Assembly (NCBI GenBank): GCA_014084085.1
Contig: NPFB01000063.1
Location: forward strand, 93,734-157,733
Reading direction: 5' to 3'
Source of the DNA: Hondaea fermentalgiana
Lineage: Eukaryota > Sar > Bigyra > Thraustochytrida > Thraustochytriidae
DNA length: 64,000 bases
The translations under genes were made by a program, and so were the position numbers. Positions 20,067 to 30,500 of the stretch are shown piece by piece; within the stretch, counting starts at the first letter, position 1, and each line of letters opens with the position of its first letter. The notes below the pieces were generated by a model. The model worked only from the letters and a program-made list of their open reading frames with translations. It ran no database searches and was not told where the DNA came from.

Positions 20067-20960
20067 CCGGAGTCGGTGAGCGAGCCCTCCGACGTTCTCT
20101 TTCCTCTATCACTCTGCTGCTGCTGGCATGCCCTGTGAATTGAAGGTATCGTTCGCATCGCTGTCGACCGACCGTCTCCCACTTCCACACCTCGCGGATT
20201 GCTTCGCTCGCTCACAGGGCGCGGGTTTCGCCTGCGTTTGCTCCTCATCCCGCCCCGCCTGGCGTTCCCTCGCGTTTCCGCGCCATGCCTGCCTCGCATT
20301 TCCGCGCCGCGCCGCGCAGGCCCGACCAGCCCGGCCCAGCGCAGCGCAGACTCGCGCAGACTCGCGCGGTCTCGCGCAGGGCAGGCTGCTGCTGCTCGCG
20401 GACGGCGGGCTCGCCGCCTTCGTCCGCGCGCGCGGGCTGTTCTCGCACCGCGCCGCAAGCAGTTTTGGTTCCTAGTTGCCGTGAGAGGAAGCGATTTGTG
20501 CGCTCCCGGCAGGCAGCGTATAGTATACTGTATTGTCGAGTGTAGCCTAGTATACCAGCTGCTTTGGGCCTACAGTGTATGCGTACATACATACATACTA
20601 CATTCATCCCATGGGCGGGTTCCTGGCCGCTGCGCCGCGCCAGGGAGGGAGGGAGGGGTCCCGGCGCAGACTCGGGCGCGGCTGTAGGCGCGCGGTAGGC
20701 CCGGCTAGGCCGCGAACGCGCAGAGCCCTCTGCTCTGCTCTGCTTTCTCTGCTCTGCTCTGCTCTGCTTTCTCTGCTTTCTCTGCTCTGCTTTCTCGGCT
20801 CTGCTCTGCGCCAAGAAAGAGTGCAGAGGAAAGCAAGGCGAGAAGCAAACCCGGAAGGACGGAGGCCCTGGCGAGCCACGAGCAGAGCTGCGAGCAGAGC
20901 AGAGCAGGGCAGAGCAGAGCAGACGCAGGGGAGCACGAGCGAGGAGAAGGAGGCGAGAAG
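20067..20960. other. Intergenic region upstream of DAO gene
   Basis: About 890 bp between two + strand genes: a GC-rich part (20200-20460), a CATA microrepeat (about 20583-20600), and a pentamer-based inverted repeat just upstream of the DAO start. It is probably the terminator of the acidic protein gene plus promoter and leader of DAO. Overlapping frames here are Arg/Ala/Pro-rich and not convincing. Confidence 0.45.
20728..20923. repeat. TCTGC/GCAGA inverted repeat in DAO 5' region
   Basis: The left arm (20728-20809) is built from CTCTG/CTTTCTCTG units. The right arm (20881-20923) is built from the complementary AGCAGAG units. About 70 bp separate them. Arms of this kind can pair, imperfectly but in many registers, in single-stranded DNA or in the RNA leader. 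The right arm ends 38 bp before the DAO start codon. Confidence 0.75.
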
Positions 20961-22049
20961 ATGCCGCGCGGGTGGAACGACTCGGGCAATGACTTCGTGA
21001 AGAAGCGCGCCGTGGTGATTGGCAACGGAGCGCAGGGCCTCGCGGCGGCGTGGAAGCTGCTGGACACAGGCATGTTCGAGGTGGAGGTCGTCGCCGACAA
21101 GGCCGGCCTCTCGCCGCCGAACGCGCTCTGGGAAATCCCGCCGTACAATGTGCAGCCCGAAGTCCTCGTCACCAAGTGGGCCAAGGCCACCTTTGGCGAG
21201 TACCTGTCGATGCGCGAAAGCTTTGGCGAGGATGTCGGCGTGTGCTACCCGGTGCCGCTGTACGCGCTGACGCGCAACGAGCTCCCGGGCGACCACCCGC
21301 AAAAGCACAACCTCGCAAACTACCGCCACGGCCCCGAGGTGCTCAAGGAGGAGATCCTCCAGCGCGCGACCGCAGGGACCGCCCACGAGATCTACAAGGA
21401 CGCCGAGGCCTATGATACCATCACGGTGAACACACGCAAGAACTTTGCGTGGCTGCGCAAGCGGATCCAAGAGCTTGGAGGACGGTTCTCGCGTGTCGAG
21501 CTCAAGGACCTTAGCGAGGCGTGGACGGTCGGTGACCGTGGCAAGGTCGATCTCGTGGTCAACTGCACGGGTATGGGTGCCTATGACCTCGCCAAAGACA
21601 AGGCCGTCAAGCCCATCAAGGGCCAAGTCGTGCACGTGTCCATGGATGAGGTGCGTTGTGCCATGTCTGATTACGAGTCGCGCTCGTACGCGATTCCTGC
21701 GGACGGGGAGTGGCTCGAAGTGGGCGGAACTTCCGAAGAGGGCGTGTGGGACCGTGCTCCGGACCAGGCCATTCTCGACGACTTGGTCAACCGCGCCTCT
21801 GAAATGCTTCCGCGTCTCAAGGAGGTCATGAAATCGGACGATGCGGACGTCTGGACGGGCTTGCGCCCGGGCCGCGAGGGTGGCGTTCGTTTCGGCATTG
21901 ACAAGTCGCGTGCCAAGGGCGAGCCTGTGGTCATTCATTGCTACGGCCACGGTGGTGCTGGTGTGATTACGAGTCTTGGCTGCGCCAACGACGTTGCCGC
22001 TCTGGCCATTGACGCCCTGCAGATTATCCAGTCCAAGTCCAAGCTTTAA
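20961..22049 (+). CDS. FAD-dependent D-amino-acid oxidase family protein with PTS1
   Basis: Predicted to oxidise a D-amino acid (or a related amine) to the 2-oxo acid with release of ammonia and H2O2. At 362 residues it is close to animal and fungal DAO/DASPO (about 340-370). An N-terminal Rossmann motif GNGAQG (21-26) binds FAD. VVNCTGMGAYD (about 195) matches the family's second FAD-contacting block. GLRPGR (about 300-305) supplies the predicted substrate-carboxylate arginine. IHCYGHGGAGVITSLGCA (about 325-342) is the DAO signature. The last three residues are SKL, a canonical peroxisomal targeting signal type 1, which agrees with an H2O2-producing oxidase. Substrate preference (neutral versus acidic D-amino acid) cannot be read here. 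The gene is convergent with an aminotransferase 251 bp downstream. Confidence 0.9.
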   Translation: MPRGWNDSGNDFVKKRAVVIGNGAQGLAAAWKLLDTGMFEVEVVADKAGLSPPNALWEIPPYNVQPEVLVTKWAKATFGEYLSMRESFGEDVGVCYPVPLYALTRNELPGDHPQKHNLANYRHGPEVLKEEILQRATAGTAHEIYKDAEAYDTITVNTRKNFAWLRKRIQELGGRFSRVELKDLSEAWTVGDRGKVDLVVNCTGMGAYDLAKDKAVKPIKGQVVHVSMDEVRCAMSDYESRSYAIPADGEWLEVGGTSEEGVWDRAPDQAILDDLVNRASEMLPRLKEVMKSDDADVWTGLRPGREGGVRFGIDKSRAKGEPVVIHCYGHGGAGVITSLGCANDVAALAIDALQIIQSKSKL

Positions 22050-22300
22050 TTAAGAGAACTGAATGATGATGTGACAAATGCACAAACGTCAATACAGATG
22101 GCAATAGTAAATAGTAAATGGCAAGAGGCTGCGACTCGAATCGCCCGTCGTGGAAAAGGACGGACTTTCTATGACCACTTTTGTTTCTCTCTCTCTCTCT
22201 CTCTCTCCGCGTCACCTCTTCCAAAATATAAATGACACACACACAAACAATCTTTCTTGTGATTTCTTTCTTTTTAGAGACGTATTTATTCAGGACGTGT
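22050..22300. other. Convergent 3' spacer with CT and AC microsatellites
   Basis: A 251-bp spacer between the stop codons of DAO and the aminotransferase. It contains a pure CT run (22186-22207) and a short AC run (22235-22245). It should carry both polyadenylation regions. Confidence 0.6.
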
Positions 22301-23581
22301 TTACAACTTTTTGCGTGCCAGCTCACAGAGAGCGCGAATTCCGCGCTCAATTTGCGGTCTCGAGGTCATTGCAACACTAAGGCGTACAGACGAGGCGCAG
22401 CGCGCCATCATTGTCTCGAGCTCTTGACGTACGGCCGAGGACGCGGGTGTCGCCACGTTCATGACGCAACGGTTGCCATGCACGAGAGAAAGGCCGAGCT
22501 CTTCGCTGGCACGAGCAAAGGCTGGCGACGATGTATCGGACCAGGGGCCTTGGAGCATTACAAAGTAACCACCTCGCGGGCGCTGCCAGAGACGCAGGTC
22601 CACGCCGGGACTGTTACTGACAGCTTCGTCAATACCCTCGACCAAAAGACTCATTCGCTCGCCCAGCTCCGTGCGCAGCTTGAGCAAGTGCGCGTCGACA
22701 AAGGCGCGATCGCGGAGTAGCTCCGTGACAAGCATGCTGCTCACAGGATTGACGCCTCCACCGCTGCGCACGCTGCCTGCCTTGGCAAAGACACTCTCGA
22801 GTACTTCTGGCGCGCCTTGGACCCAACCAAGACGCAAACCAGGTGCAAATATTTTGGAAAACGATACAAGGCTGAGCACTCTTGCACTCTCTGCTAATGA
22901 CGCGCCATGTGGCATGACAGCGGTGTTGCCAAAAGTCAATAAGTTGTATGGCTCGTCCAGAATGCAATGCGTCTCGTAGCGATCGGCAAGACTGCCGAGG
23001 CGACGCATCTGCTCTTGATCTAGTTCTGCCCCTGTTGGGTTGTGAAAAGTTGGCACCATGTAGATGAAGGCTGGCGGGGCAAGCCCATTTCGAGCGCGCG
23101 TCGCAAGTTCGTCCTCGATGAGATCCACGATGCCCTCTGCGCCGCGCGGAATGCCGACAACGTTGACGCAGCCAGCATCACGCAAAATGTCCTCTGCGAG
23201 AAAGTACGAGGGTACCTCCACAAGGCAATCGCGTCCTGCATCGCCGTGAAGGTCGACGTTGCGCCTGACAAAGGACTGCGCGAGCACCGCAAGAGCAGAG
23301 CTCGTCCCCGCGGTGGCCATCACCTCGAGAGGGCTCACGGGTACTCCCAGATATTCTGACGCAAAGGCCGCGACCTCTCTTCGCCAGGGTGAAGGCCCGC
23401 TGGAGAGCCCGTACTGCATTGCCATCGGCGTCGTGGCAATCACCCCAGCCGCCGCGCGCTGCACGGCCGCCGCGAGCTCCGCCCGGGGCAGCAGGCCTGC
23501 ATCGGGCTGGCCCACGGCGAAGGGGACCGCGGCGTCCGCCGCATCCACCACGCCCTCTCCAGACCAGAAGTCTGCCCGCAT
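22301..23581 (-). CDS. PLP-dependent class I/II aminotransferase
   Basis: A 426-residue fold-type-I aminotransferase that moves an amino group between an amino acid and a 2-oxo acid. Visible active-site elements: MQYGLSSG (55-62); HNPTG with the PLP-contacting Asn at 181; DEPYNLL with Asp209 and Tyr212; SFSKIFAPGLRLGW with the Schiff-base Lys at 243 and the phosphate-contacting Arg at 250; and VRLSVAMTS with the substrate-carboxylate Arg at 400. Spacing and the YGLSSG/NPTG/SFSK set resemble the 2-aminoadipate/kynurenine/MocR-like subgroup more than aspartate aminotransferases, but the natural substrate cannot be fixed. The C-terminus is KKL, which is at best a weak, non-canonical PTS1. No N-terminal presequence stands out. 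It converges on the DAO gene, and both act on amino acids; the functional link is inference only. Confidence 0.9.
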   Translation of the reverse strand: MRADFWSGEGVVDAADAAVPFAVGQPDAGLLPRAELAAAVQRAAAGVIATTPMAMQYGLSSGPSPWRREVAAFASEYLGVPVSPLEVMATAGTSSALAVLAQSFVRRNVDLHGDAGRDCLVEVPSYFLAEDILRDAGCVNVVGIPRGAEGIVDLIEDELATRARNGLAPPAFIYMVPTFHNPTGAELDQEQMRRLGSLADRYETHCILDEPYNLLTFGNTAVMPHGASLAESARVLSLVSFSKIFAPGLRLGWVQGAPEVLESVFAKAGSVRSGGGVNPVSSMLVTELLRDRAFVDAHLLKLRTELGERMSLLVEGIDEAVSNSPGVDLRLWQRPRGGYFVMLQGPWSDTSSPAFARASEELGLSLVHGNRCVMNVATPASSAVRQELETMMARCASSVRLSVAMTSRPQIERGIRALCELARKKL

Positions 23582-24539
23582 GCTGCCGCGGCCAGGCGCC
23601 GCCCCGCTCGCGTTCCCGCTCGCGTTCCCGCTCTGCGCGCAGCGCCGCGATGCCTTGATCGCGTCCCGCCCGGATCTCGCGCGCAGCCGTCCCGCGTCAT
23701 CTCCGTATTGTACTGCACGCGCGCAACGCGCGAAAGAGAGAGAGAGGGGGAGCGGAACGGTTGCGCCGGTGCGGTTTCGGCGGTTTCGATGCCTGCTCGC
23801 TTCCGAGCGGGGCTGGCCCTACCGTTCTGCGTAGCCGGCGTCTAGGCCGCGGCGCATAAATTTCCAGGGCGCCGGCTGGCTTGCTTGCGCGCACTTTCTC
23901 GCGCCGGAGAGACGGAGTCTGCGGCGCTTTGGCCCACTTGCGCGGGCGCCTAGCGCACTTGCGCGCGGTCTCGGCAAGTGGGCCAAACCTGCCTGGCAGG
24001 CGGGCGAGATGGAAAAGGAAAAGAAAGAAAGAAAGAAAGAAAGAAAGAAGGGAAGGAACAGAAGGCGAGAAAAGGAAAAGGAGGGAAGCCGAGGATGCAG
24101 AGAGGAAAGGAAACGGAGTCGGGGCGACGACGCGGAGAGCGCAGCGCCCGGCGCAGAGAGGCCGCACGCGGCGGGAACCTCGGGCTGCGTCTGCCTGCCT
24201 GTCGGTCGGTCTGCGTGCCTGCGTCACGCTCGCACTCGCCTCGGGCGGGATCTGTCGAGCTCGCGGCGCTGATCAATCAATCAAACACAACAACACACCT
24301 TTGCTGCCCGCGAGCCCGTACTGCGAGCACGCCAGCGAGCGAGCGCGCCGATCGCGAACGGAGCGGAGACGCGTCGTTGCATTCGGGTTCATCACCCTAG
24401 GAAAGAGACGGAAAAGGGGCCACGTTAGCTGACGGGCCGGCTGTCTGGGCCGCGGAGAAGGAGTTGAAATTCTGGCGCTCGAGCGAGCCTCGCCAAACTG
24501 GCCTTCACGAGCGGCTGGACGAGCAAGCATCGCGATGCG
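23582..24539. promoter_or_regulatory. Divergent intergenic region between aminotransferase and ATG2
   Basis: About 960 bp with promoters of two divergent genes inferred from orientation. Contents: repeated GCTCGCGTTCCC units (about 23607-23632), a GAAA repeat (24021-24049), a GTCGGTCGGT stretch near 24200, and an ATCAATCAATC run near 24270. No RNA gene was recognised. Confidence 0.4.
24021..24049. repeat. (GAAA)n microsatellite
   Basis: About seven uninterrupted AAAG/GAAA units in the aminotransferase-ATG2 spacer. The same unit is found at the first assembly gap. Confidence 0.9.
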
Positions 24540-27500
24540 ATGTTGCAAGCAGTTTTAAGCCCACTTCAACGGGTCTTTGATGTTCCCTTTAAGCGCGTTG
24601 TCACATTTGCACTCAAGTCTAGTCTGGGGAGGTTCCTCCAACATGATCTCCACTTTGAGCAGTTCTGTGTCAGCCTGAGCAGCGGACACGCAGAGCTGCA
24701 TGATCTCGAACTTGACACGGCAGAGATCTGTCGTGCCCTCGGCGCTGAAAACCTACCCTTTGAACTCGTCGCCGTTCGCGTGGCCTTGGTCCGTGTCGAA
24801 GCATTCGGCGGCGATGACGAGGGCCTCTTTGTGCATCTGTCCGGCGTCGAAATCCACATCAGCCCACGCAAAGCGACTAGCGCGAAGGTCCAAGCAAGCA
24901 GCGCAAAACATGGTCAAGAATCTATTGATAGCTCGGAAGGGGCATCCGATGCCGAAGCTGGTGTTAAGGCATCGAAACGACGGGAAGAAAAGGCCAGCGA
25001 CAACGCAAGCACTGCAGCGGCACCTGCAGGACCAGTAGCGACAAAAGCTCCTCCCGCCGATCTCGAACTCGAGGATCCGGACATCGACTACGACGATGCG
25101 CTGGAGACCCCTCGAGACTCTGAGCTCAGCCAGGCTGCGCTCGACGGTCTCAACACGCTTGGACGCTGGATTGAAGAGTACGCCGCGGGCCTCCGTATCG
25201 AAGCTGTGGAAGTCTCGGTCCATGTGAGCCTTGCGCCACCCTCTGACCACGTTGACGCAGCCAATAGACCTGCGCGCGTTATCGTGCGTTGTCCACGTTT
25301 GCTCTTTGGCGGCGCTGACCCGGGACACGGCGCCACCCAACTTGCGCCTCTTTCTCCGCAAGAAGACGGAGTAGAGCGTTCTGTCCGACTCGACGAGGCC
25401 TTTGTATATGTCCGCAACGAGAGCACAAAAGACGTCTCCAACACGGCCGACTCGTGTGACGAGACCTGCATCGCACGGATCAAGGAGGGCGCAACGGCGC
25501 TCTTACGAACAGGCAAGCAAAATGAAGTCAAACTCACAGTGCCTTCTGTTTTGGCCGTCGTCGATCCCACGGCGTGGGCCTCTCTTGTGGAAGTGTCTTC
25601 CGCATTCGGAGTCGAGCACGAGGAAGATACGTCTCCGATTGCTTCGCAGGAGAAAGTTGGCGCTAAAGCACCTTCAGCGCCACTGTCGTCGGAACAGGGC
25701 TCTGAAGATGATGATGCGGATTCTGCTTCCGATGGTCTCGAATTCTTTGACGCGGACGATGGCACAATGGTGTCACTTCCCGAAGATCTCGAGGCGAGAA
25801 ACGCCAAGGAGCGCGACGTTCTTGAGGGCTGGGACAGCACTACGGGTAAAGGCGCGAACAATAGTGCAGCGGCGATAGGAAGAGGAGGAGGCGCAATGTC
25901 AATGAGCGGAGAGTATGGCTCTCTCTCCATCAAGGTTGTTCTCAGCAAAGTGCAGATTGAGCTCTTGTATGGACGTGCACGGCCAGACATATTGGGCGAA
26001 AATCCGCTGCGGAGCGCTCTCAACCTCTGGCACCCCCAGAGTTCGGATGGAAGTTTGCAAACTTCGAGTTCAGACGCCCTGCTTTTGTCTCAAGTCAACG
26101 CGGCAATTGATCAGGATTGCGCGTTGACACCCTTTTCTGAGAGGCTCGTTGTGCGCGTGGAAAATTCACAATTTACGGCTGCCCTTGCAGAGCACGGGTC
26201 CAGCCTTCATGCAAACATAACTGTACAAAGCTTCCGTGCGCTCGAACTCTTGATGGACAATCCGCAGCGAGAGGTTTCCCGTGGCGTCTCAAGTTCTCGA
26301 GGAAAGGCGTCAAGATCAAGTGGCGGCTCTTGCTGCTTGCATTTGGTCCTGGACATGCAGCCTGCCGAAGACGAGGTTGCCTGTCACGTTGACCTTGTGC
26401 GGGGCAGCTCCATGGTTGTACAACTCTCTGCTTTGGCTCTGAGTTGGGATAATGGTATGGTTGCACACCGACTAGTGGACTATTTACCCGAGCAAGCTCA
26501 CAGGACCGAAGATGGGACAGGTGCAAATTCCGCCGAAGAGAAGACAGAATTCGGCGACACTGAGAACAAAGTCCAATCTAGCGAGCAAGAACTCGAAGCG
26601 GACGACTTCCATCTCCGCGTCGTGACGCCTCGGGCTCTCATCATCCTGCGCGTTCCCCATGCAGAGTCTCCGAGACCACATGCACCTGGTTCCCGGCGTT
26701 GGCTCTCCGAGGCCATGGTCCTGGACATGACGGACGTAAGCGTGCAAACCGGTGCTGCCGCGCGTCTGGAACTGCAGTCTGCGCCCTCTCTGCTCGAAGA
26801 TGGGACCGGCGGTGACGCGGGGGGCGAAGCGTTTTTCGAGCAGGTCGATGCTCTTCGAAGCATTGGATGGAGTCTCGTGTTTGACTTTTCGCGCGTGCGA
26901 GCTGTCGTGGACCGTGCTTCGCCCCAGGTTCTATCGTCCGAACTTGCTCCAGGGGAGGCAGCTCGTTTTCTCGGCAATGGTGGCATGAGTGGGACCAACG
27001 ATGATTACGAAACCGCCTGGGCTCTCGTCGTAGACGGTTCGCGAGAGGGCGTTCGGACGCCGCGTTTGACCATGAGTGTTCGACGTGCCTTTTCAAGCGC
27101 CTTGCAAGCCGAAGAAGCCGCATCGGGGGCCTTGCGACTCGCCCGCAAGTCACGACGCGCCTTTAAGCGACGCGTCCATCAGCGGCGTGCCCCAGGTGAA
27201 GAAGGTGGTGCTGCCGTGGATCCTGCTGGAGACCACGGTTTGGACAAGGACCAGGAACCACCCTTGTACGAGGTCATGGAAGCGGTGTCCACTCACGGAT
27301 TCTGCACGGCGGATACGGCAGTGCGTCTCGTCTGTCCCGATGCGCTCATGTCGATCGACAAGGTGCAGTACCACAGCTTGAACAATGTGCTACAGCTTGT
27401 GCTAGGTAGTGTGCCTTCATTCACACGAGCTGTTGCTGAAGATGATGCCGGTAGTGCCAGTGCACGTCCCGAGAAAAATGATGGGAAAAGCCCCAACCAT

Positions 27501-30500
27501 GAGCGCAAAGAAAATGTGCCCTCCCCACGTGTGCCTGAAGTGGCGGCAGCGCGTGAAGAAGAGTCGAGCGCACCTGTGCAAGACTTTTGGGGCGAAAGTC
27601 CCAGCGGCTTTACTGGAGACGCGTTTGATTCGAATCTGGGATCTGCTTGGAACCTGGATGATGATGCCGAAGCGCTCGGTCGTGCCGAAGTGTGCGGAGT
27701 GGTGCTCGGGTCATCTTCGAGCACATTTTTCCAGCTCTGCAGTCGCGGGGGCAAGGTCGCCTTGGTGGGTAGTAAGCATGCAGACTTTGAGCTCGAGTAC
27801 TCTGGACTCGAGCTTACCATGGTGGACTCTAAAACAATGGCGGAAGCTCAAGACGTGACGCTGCTCGAATCGGGAGAACCAATTGGATATGGCGAGGAAG
27901 CGCTACGGCCTATTTTACATAGCACCAAGTGGGGCCGGAGCGCGTCGTCGTCCCCGCTGTTACAAGTGTACATGGACGCTTCCTCTACCCAAAGCAAAGA
28001 AAAGGAAAGCAACGTCTTGCACGTTTGCGTGGACGGCCTCACGCTGCAGGTCTTACCTCAATCTACATGGCTTCGCAAACTTGCGGACTTTTTGACGAGC
28101 GCTCCACCTTCCAACGCTGTAGGAGCGGCTCATGTTGTTGGTGAAAAATCGGCAGCATGGGACGGCGGCGGCAGCGGCGGTGGGAGCGCGCCCGTCGTCA
28201 CATATACGGAGGTGACGGTGGAATTTTTCGATGCTGTTCTCGAGTACCACAGCGGAGAACGGCCACAAAACATGGCAATTGCAGGACTTGGCATGGTGCG
28301 CATGTCGTCCAACGTCGCCTCGCCGAGCGTGCAGGACCAGCTCTATCACCTGACTGCGCGTGATTTGGCGCTGTACATTTCCAACGAGGCCCCTGCGGAA
28401 GATCCGAATCAGTTTGCGTGCGGGGCAGATGCGACGAGCCCGTTTTCCTCGATTGAGGACTTTGTGGCCTCGATGCTTTTCGCCAAAGTGGCTTCGCTCG
28501 ATATGCTTGAGCTCTTCATCCGGAATCGATCCTCGGGCGGCACGACGCATGCGACACGTAAGCAACGTCCTACCTCTGCGGACCGCGATGTCAACCCTGA
28601 CATCGACTATGAGGTGTCGGTGCCCAATATGTCGCTGTATAGCTGCACAGATTCGTTTTGTACGTTGGAGGCTCTCGTGCATGATTTTGCCGTGGAGCTT
28701 AGTGGACGGTGCGGTGACGATCCAATGGATGACGAAGACGCTGTACCTCCGGGTGCAAGGGCACAAAAGGGTCTTGCAGGCGACAATGCAATTCTATTTG
28801 AGACAGGAGAGAGACCAAGGGTGGCAAGCGCAGAAGATGGCATCTCAGCCGCGCCGGCACCAACAGCAGCGCTGAAAAATTTTAGCGAGGACGTGACGAA
28901 ACCTTCGTCTGCGGGTACGTCCACATCAAGTGCGCATAGTCCTGCCCCTGCCCCAGCGACGAGCATGCGCGATGACGAACGTACTGCATCGGAGTTACGG
29001 AACTCATATTTGACGGATGGCGTTCCAGATGACCAATTATCGGGGCCTCAGCTGCGCAGCAGGCATGCGGATGGCCAGGATCCGGATCCTGACGCGATTT
29101 TCGTGGACGGTTTCTATGCTGTTGAGCAGGTGAATGTGATTTCGGCTGCATCGGCCGCCGCCAAGGAAGCCGCCAGCAAAGAAGAAGAGGAAGAAGCTGT
29201 CGGAGGTAGTCAGACGCGAGGTGGTGGCGCTTTGGGGCATCAGGAAGCCGCAGGAACGTGGTTTCATGTGGATGATGACGAGGAAGATGGTTTTACTGAA
29301 GCTACAGTCAGGGAAGGAAACAAGGGCTCGCTGACAGCGATGGGCGCCGAGTTGCTGATGTGGGGCGACCCGAACTCTGACAACCTCGAGGAGATGGAAC
29401 TCGATGAGTGGCCTTCGGGTCCCATGGGCGAGAAAACACGCGCGCAGTCATTCGAGGAAGAGGAAGCGGAAGAGCGTCTCGCAGAAGCACAAGTTGCAGA
29501 GGATACGAAGCGCGCGGTACGGGAACAAGAGGAGGCCATTGCGGACTATGCGAGTTTGTACAAGCGTGAGTTTCCCGACCAGGTCATTCATGCAAACAGC
29601 GATGCTGCAGTTCTCGAGACCAAGTCGGTGCGACAGCGTAGAGGAGCGAATGATTCAGCCGAAAGCGATGCATCGCAAAATGGATGGTACGAGGACACAG
29701 GGGTCGAAATGTATCCGCACTATATGGGTGTTCAATTTGAAGCCGGGCCGGGGTCTCACGTCCCAACTGCGGAGGCGCTCGCGGCGCGCATGGAAGGTCG
29801 TGCGAGTTTGCGTTCGCGGGTGGCCCGATGCACGTCACGAGTTGTTGTCCGCGACATGTCTGTTCGCTGGTGCTTGTTTGGCGGTTGTGACTGGAACTCG
29901 ACGGCAAGCACCGTGGCCGCTTCGCGTCTGGCACGTTCACGCCAGGCGCGTCGAAGGGCCGCGCTTCACCCAGGTCAAGCCGATAAGAGTGTTCATACGC
30001 ATGACAAATTTGGCGCAAGCAGTCGTGACGCAAGCGAAGGGATGCCAGCAGGCGAGAATTGCTCGGCTGAGGAGGAAGAGCAGCAGAAGCAGCAGCAACA
30101 AAAAGGAGCAATGCCAACGAGCTGGCGTCGTGAGCGTCATCGGCTTGCAGGGCGGCAGAACGATCGCAAGCTGGAAGTTGTTTTATCTCACGTGACAGCG
30201 CTGCTGACCGCATACGACGCGCAGGCCGTTGCGGGCCCTTGCATTGCACAAAGCGTGGCCATTGCCGTTCGCGACTTTAGCATTATTGATTTGCTTTCGA
30301 CTTCGGACATTCACACAATGGTCGGAGAGTGGATGTCGGATGCGCAGCACCCGCGCATTTCGGGATCTTCGATGCTTCGCGTGGCGCTCGACCACGTGGA
30401 GGGGGGTTCGCGCGACGCTCTCTGTGTCCGCGCAAGTATTCTACCTGTCAAGGCGAACCTGGACCAAGACTCGTTGGAGTTTCTTTTGGCCTACCTCGGC

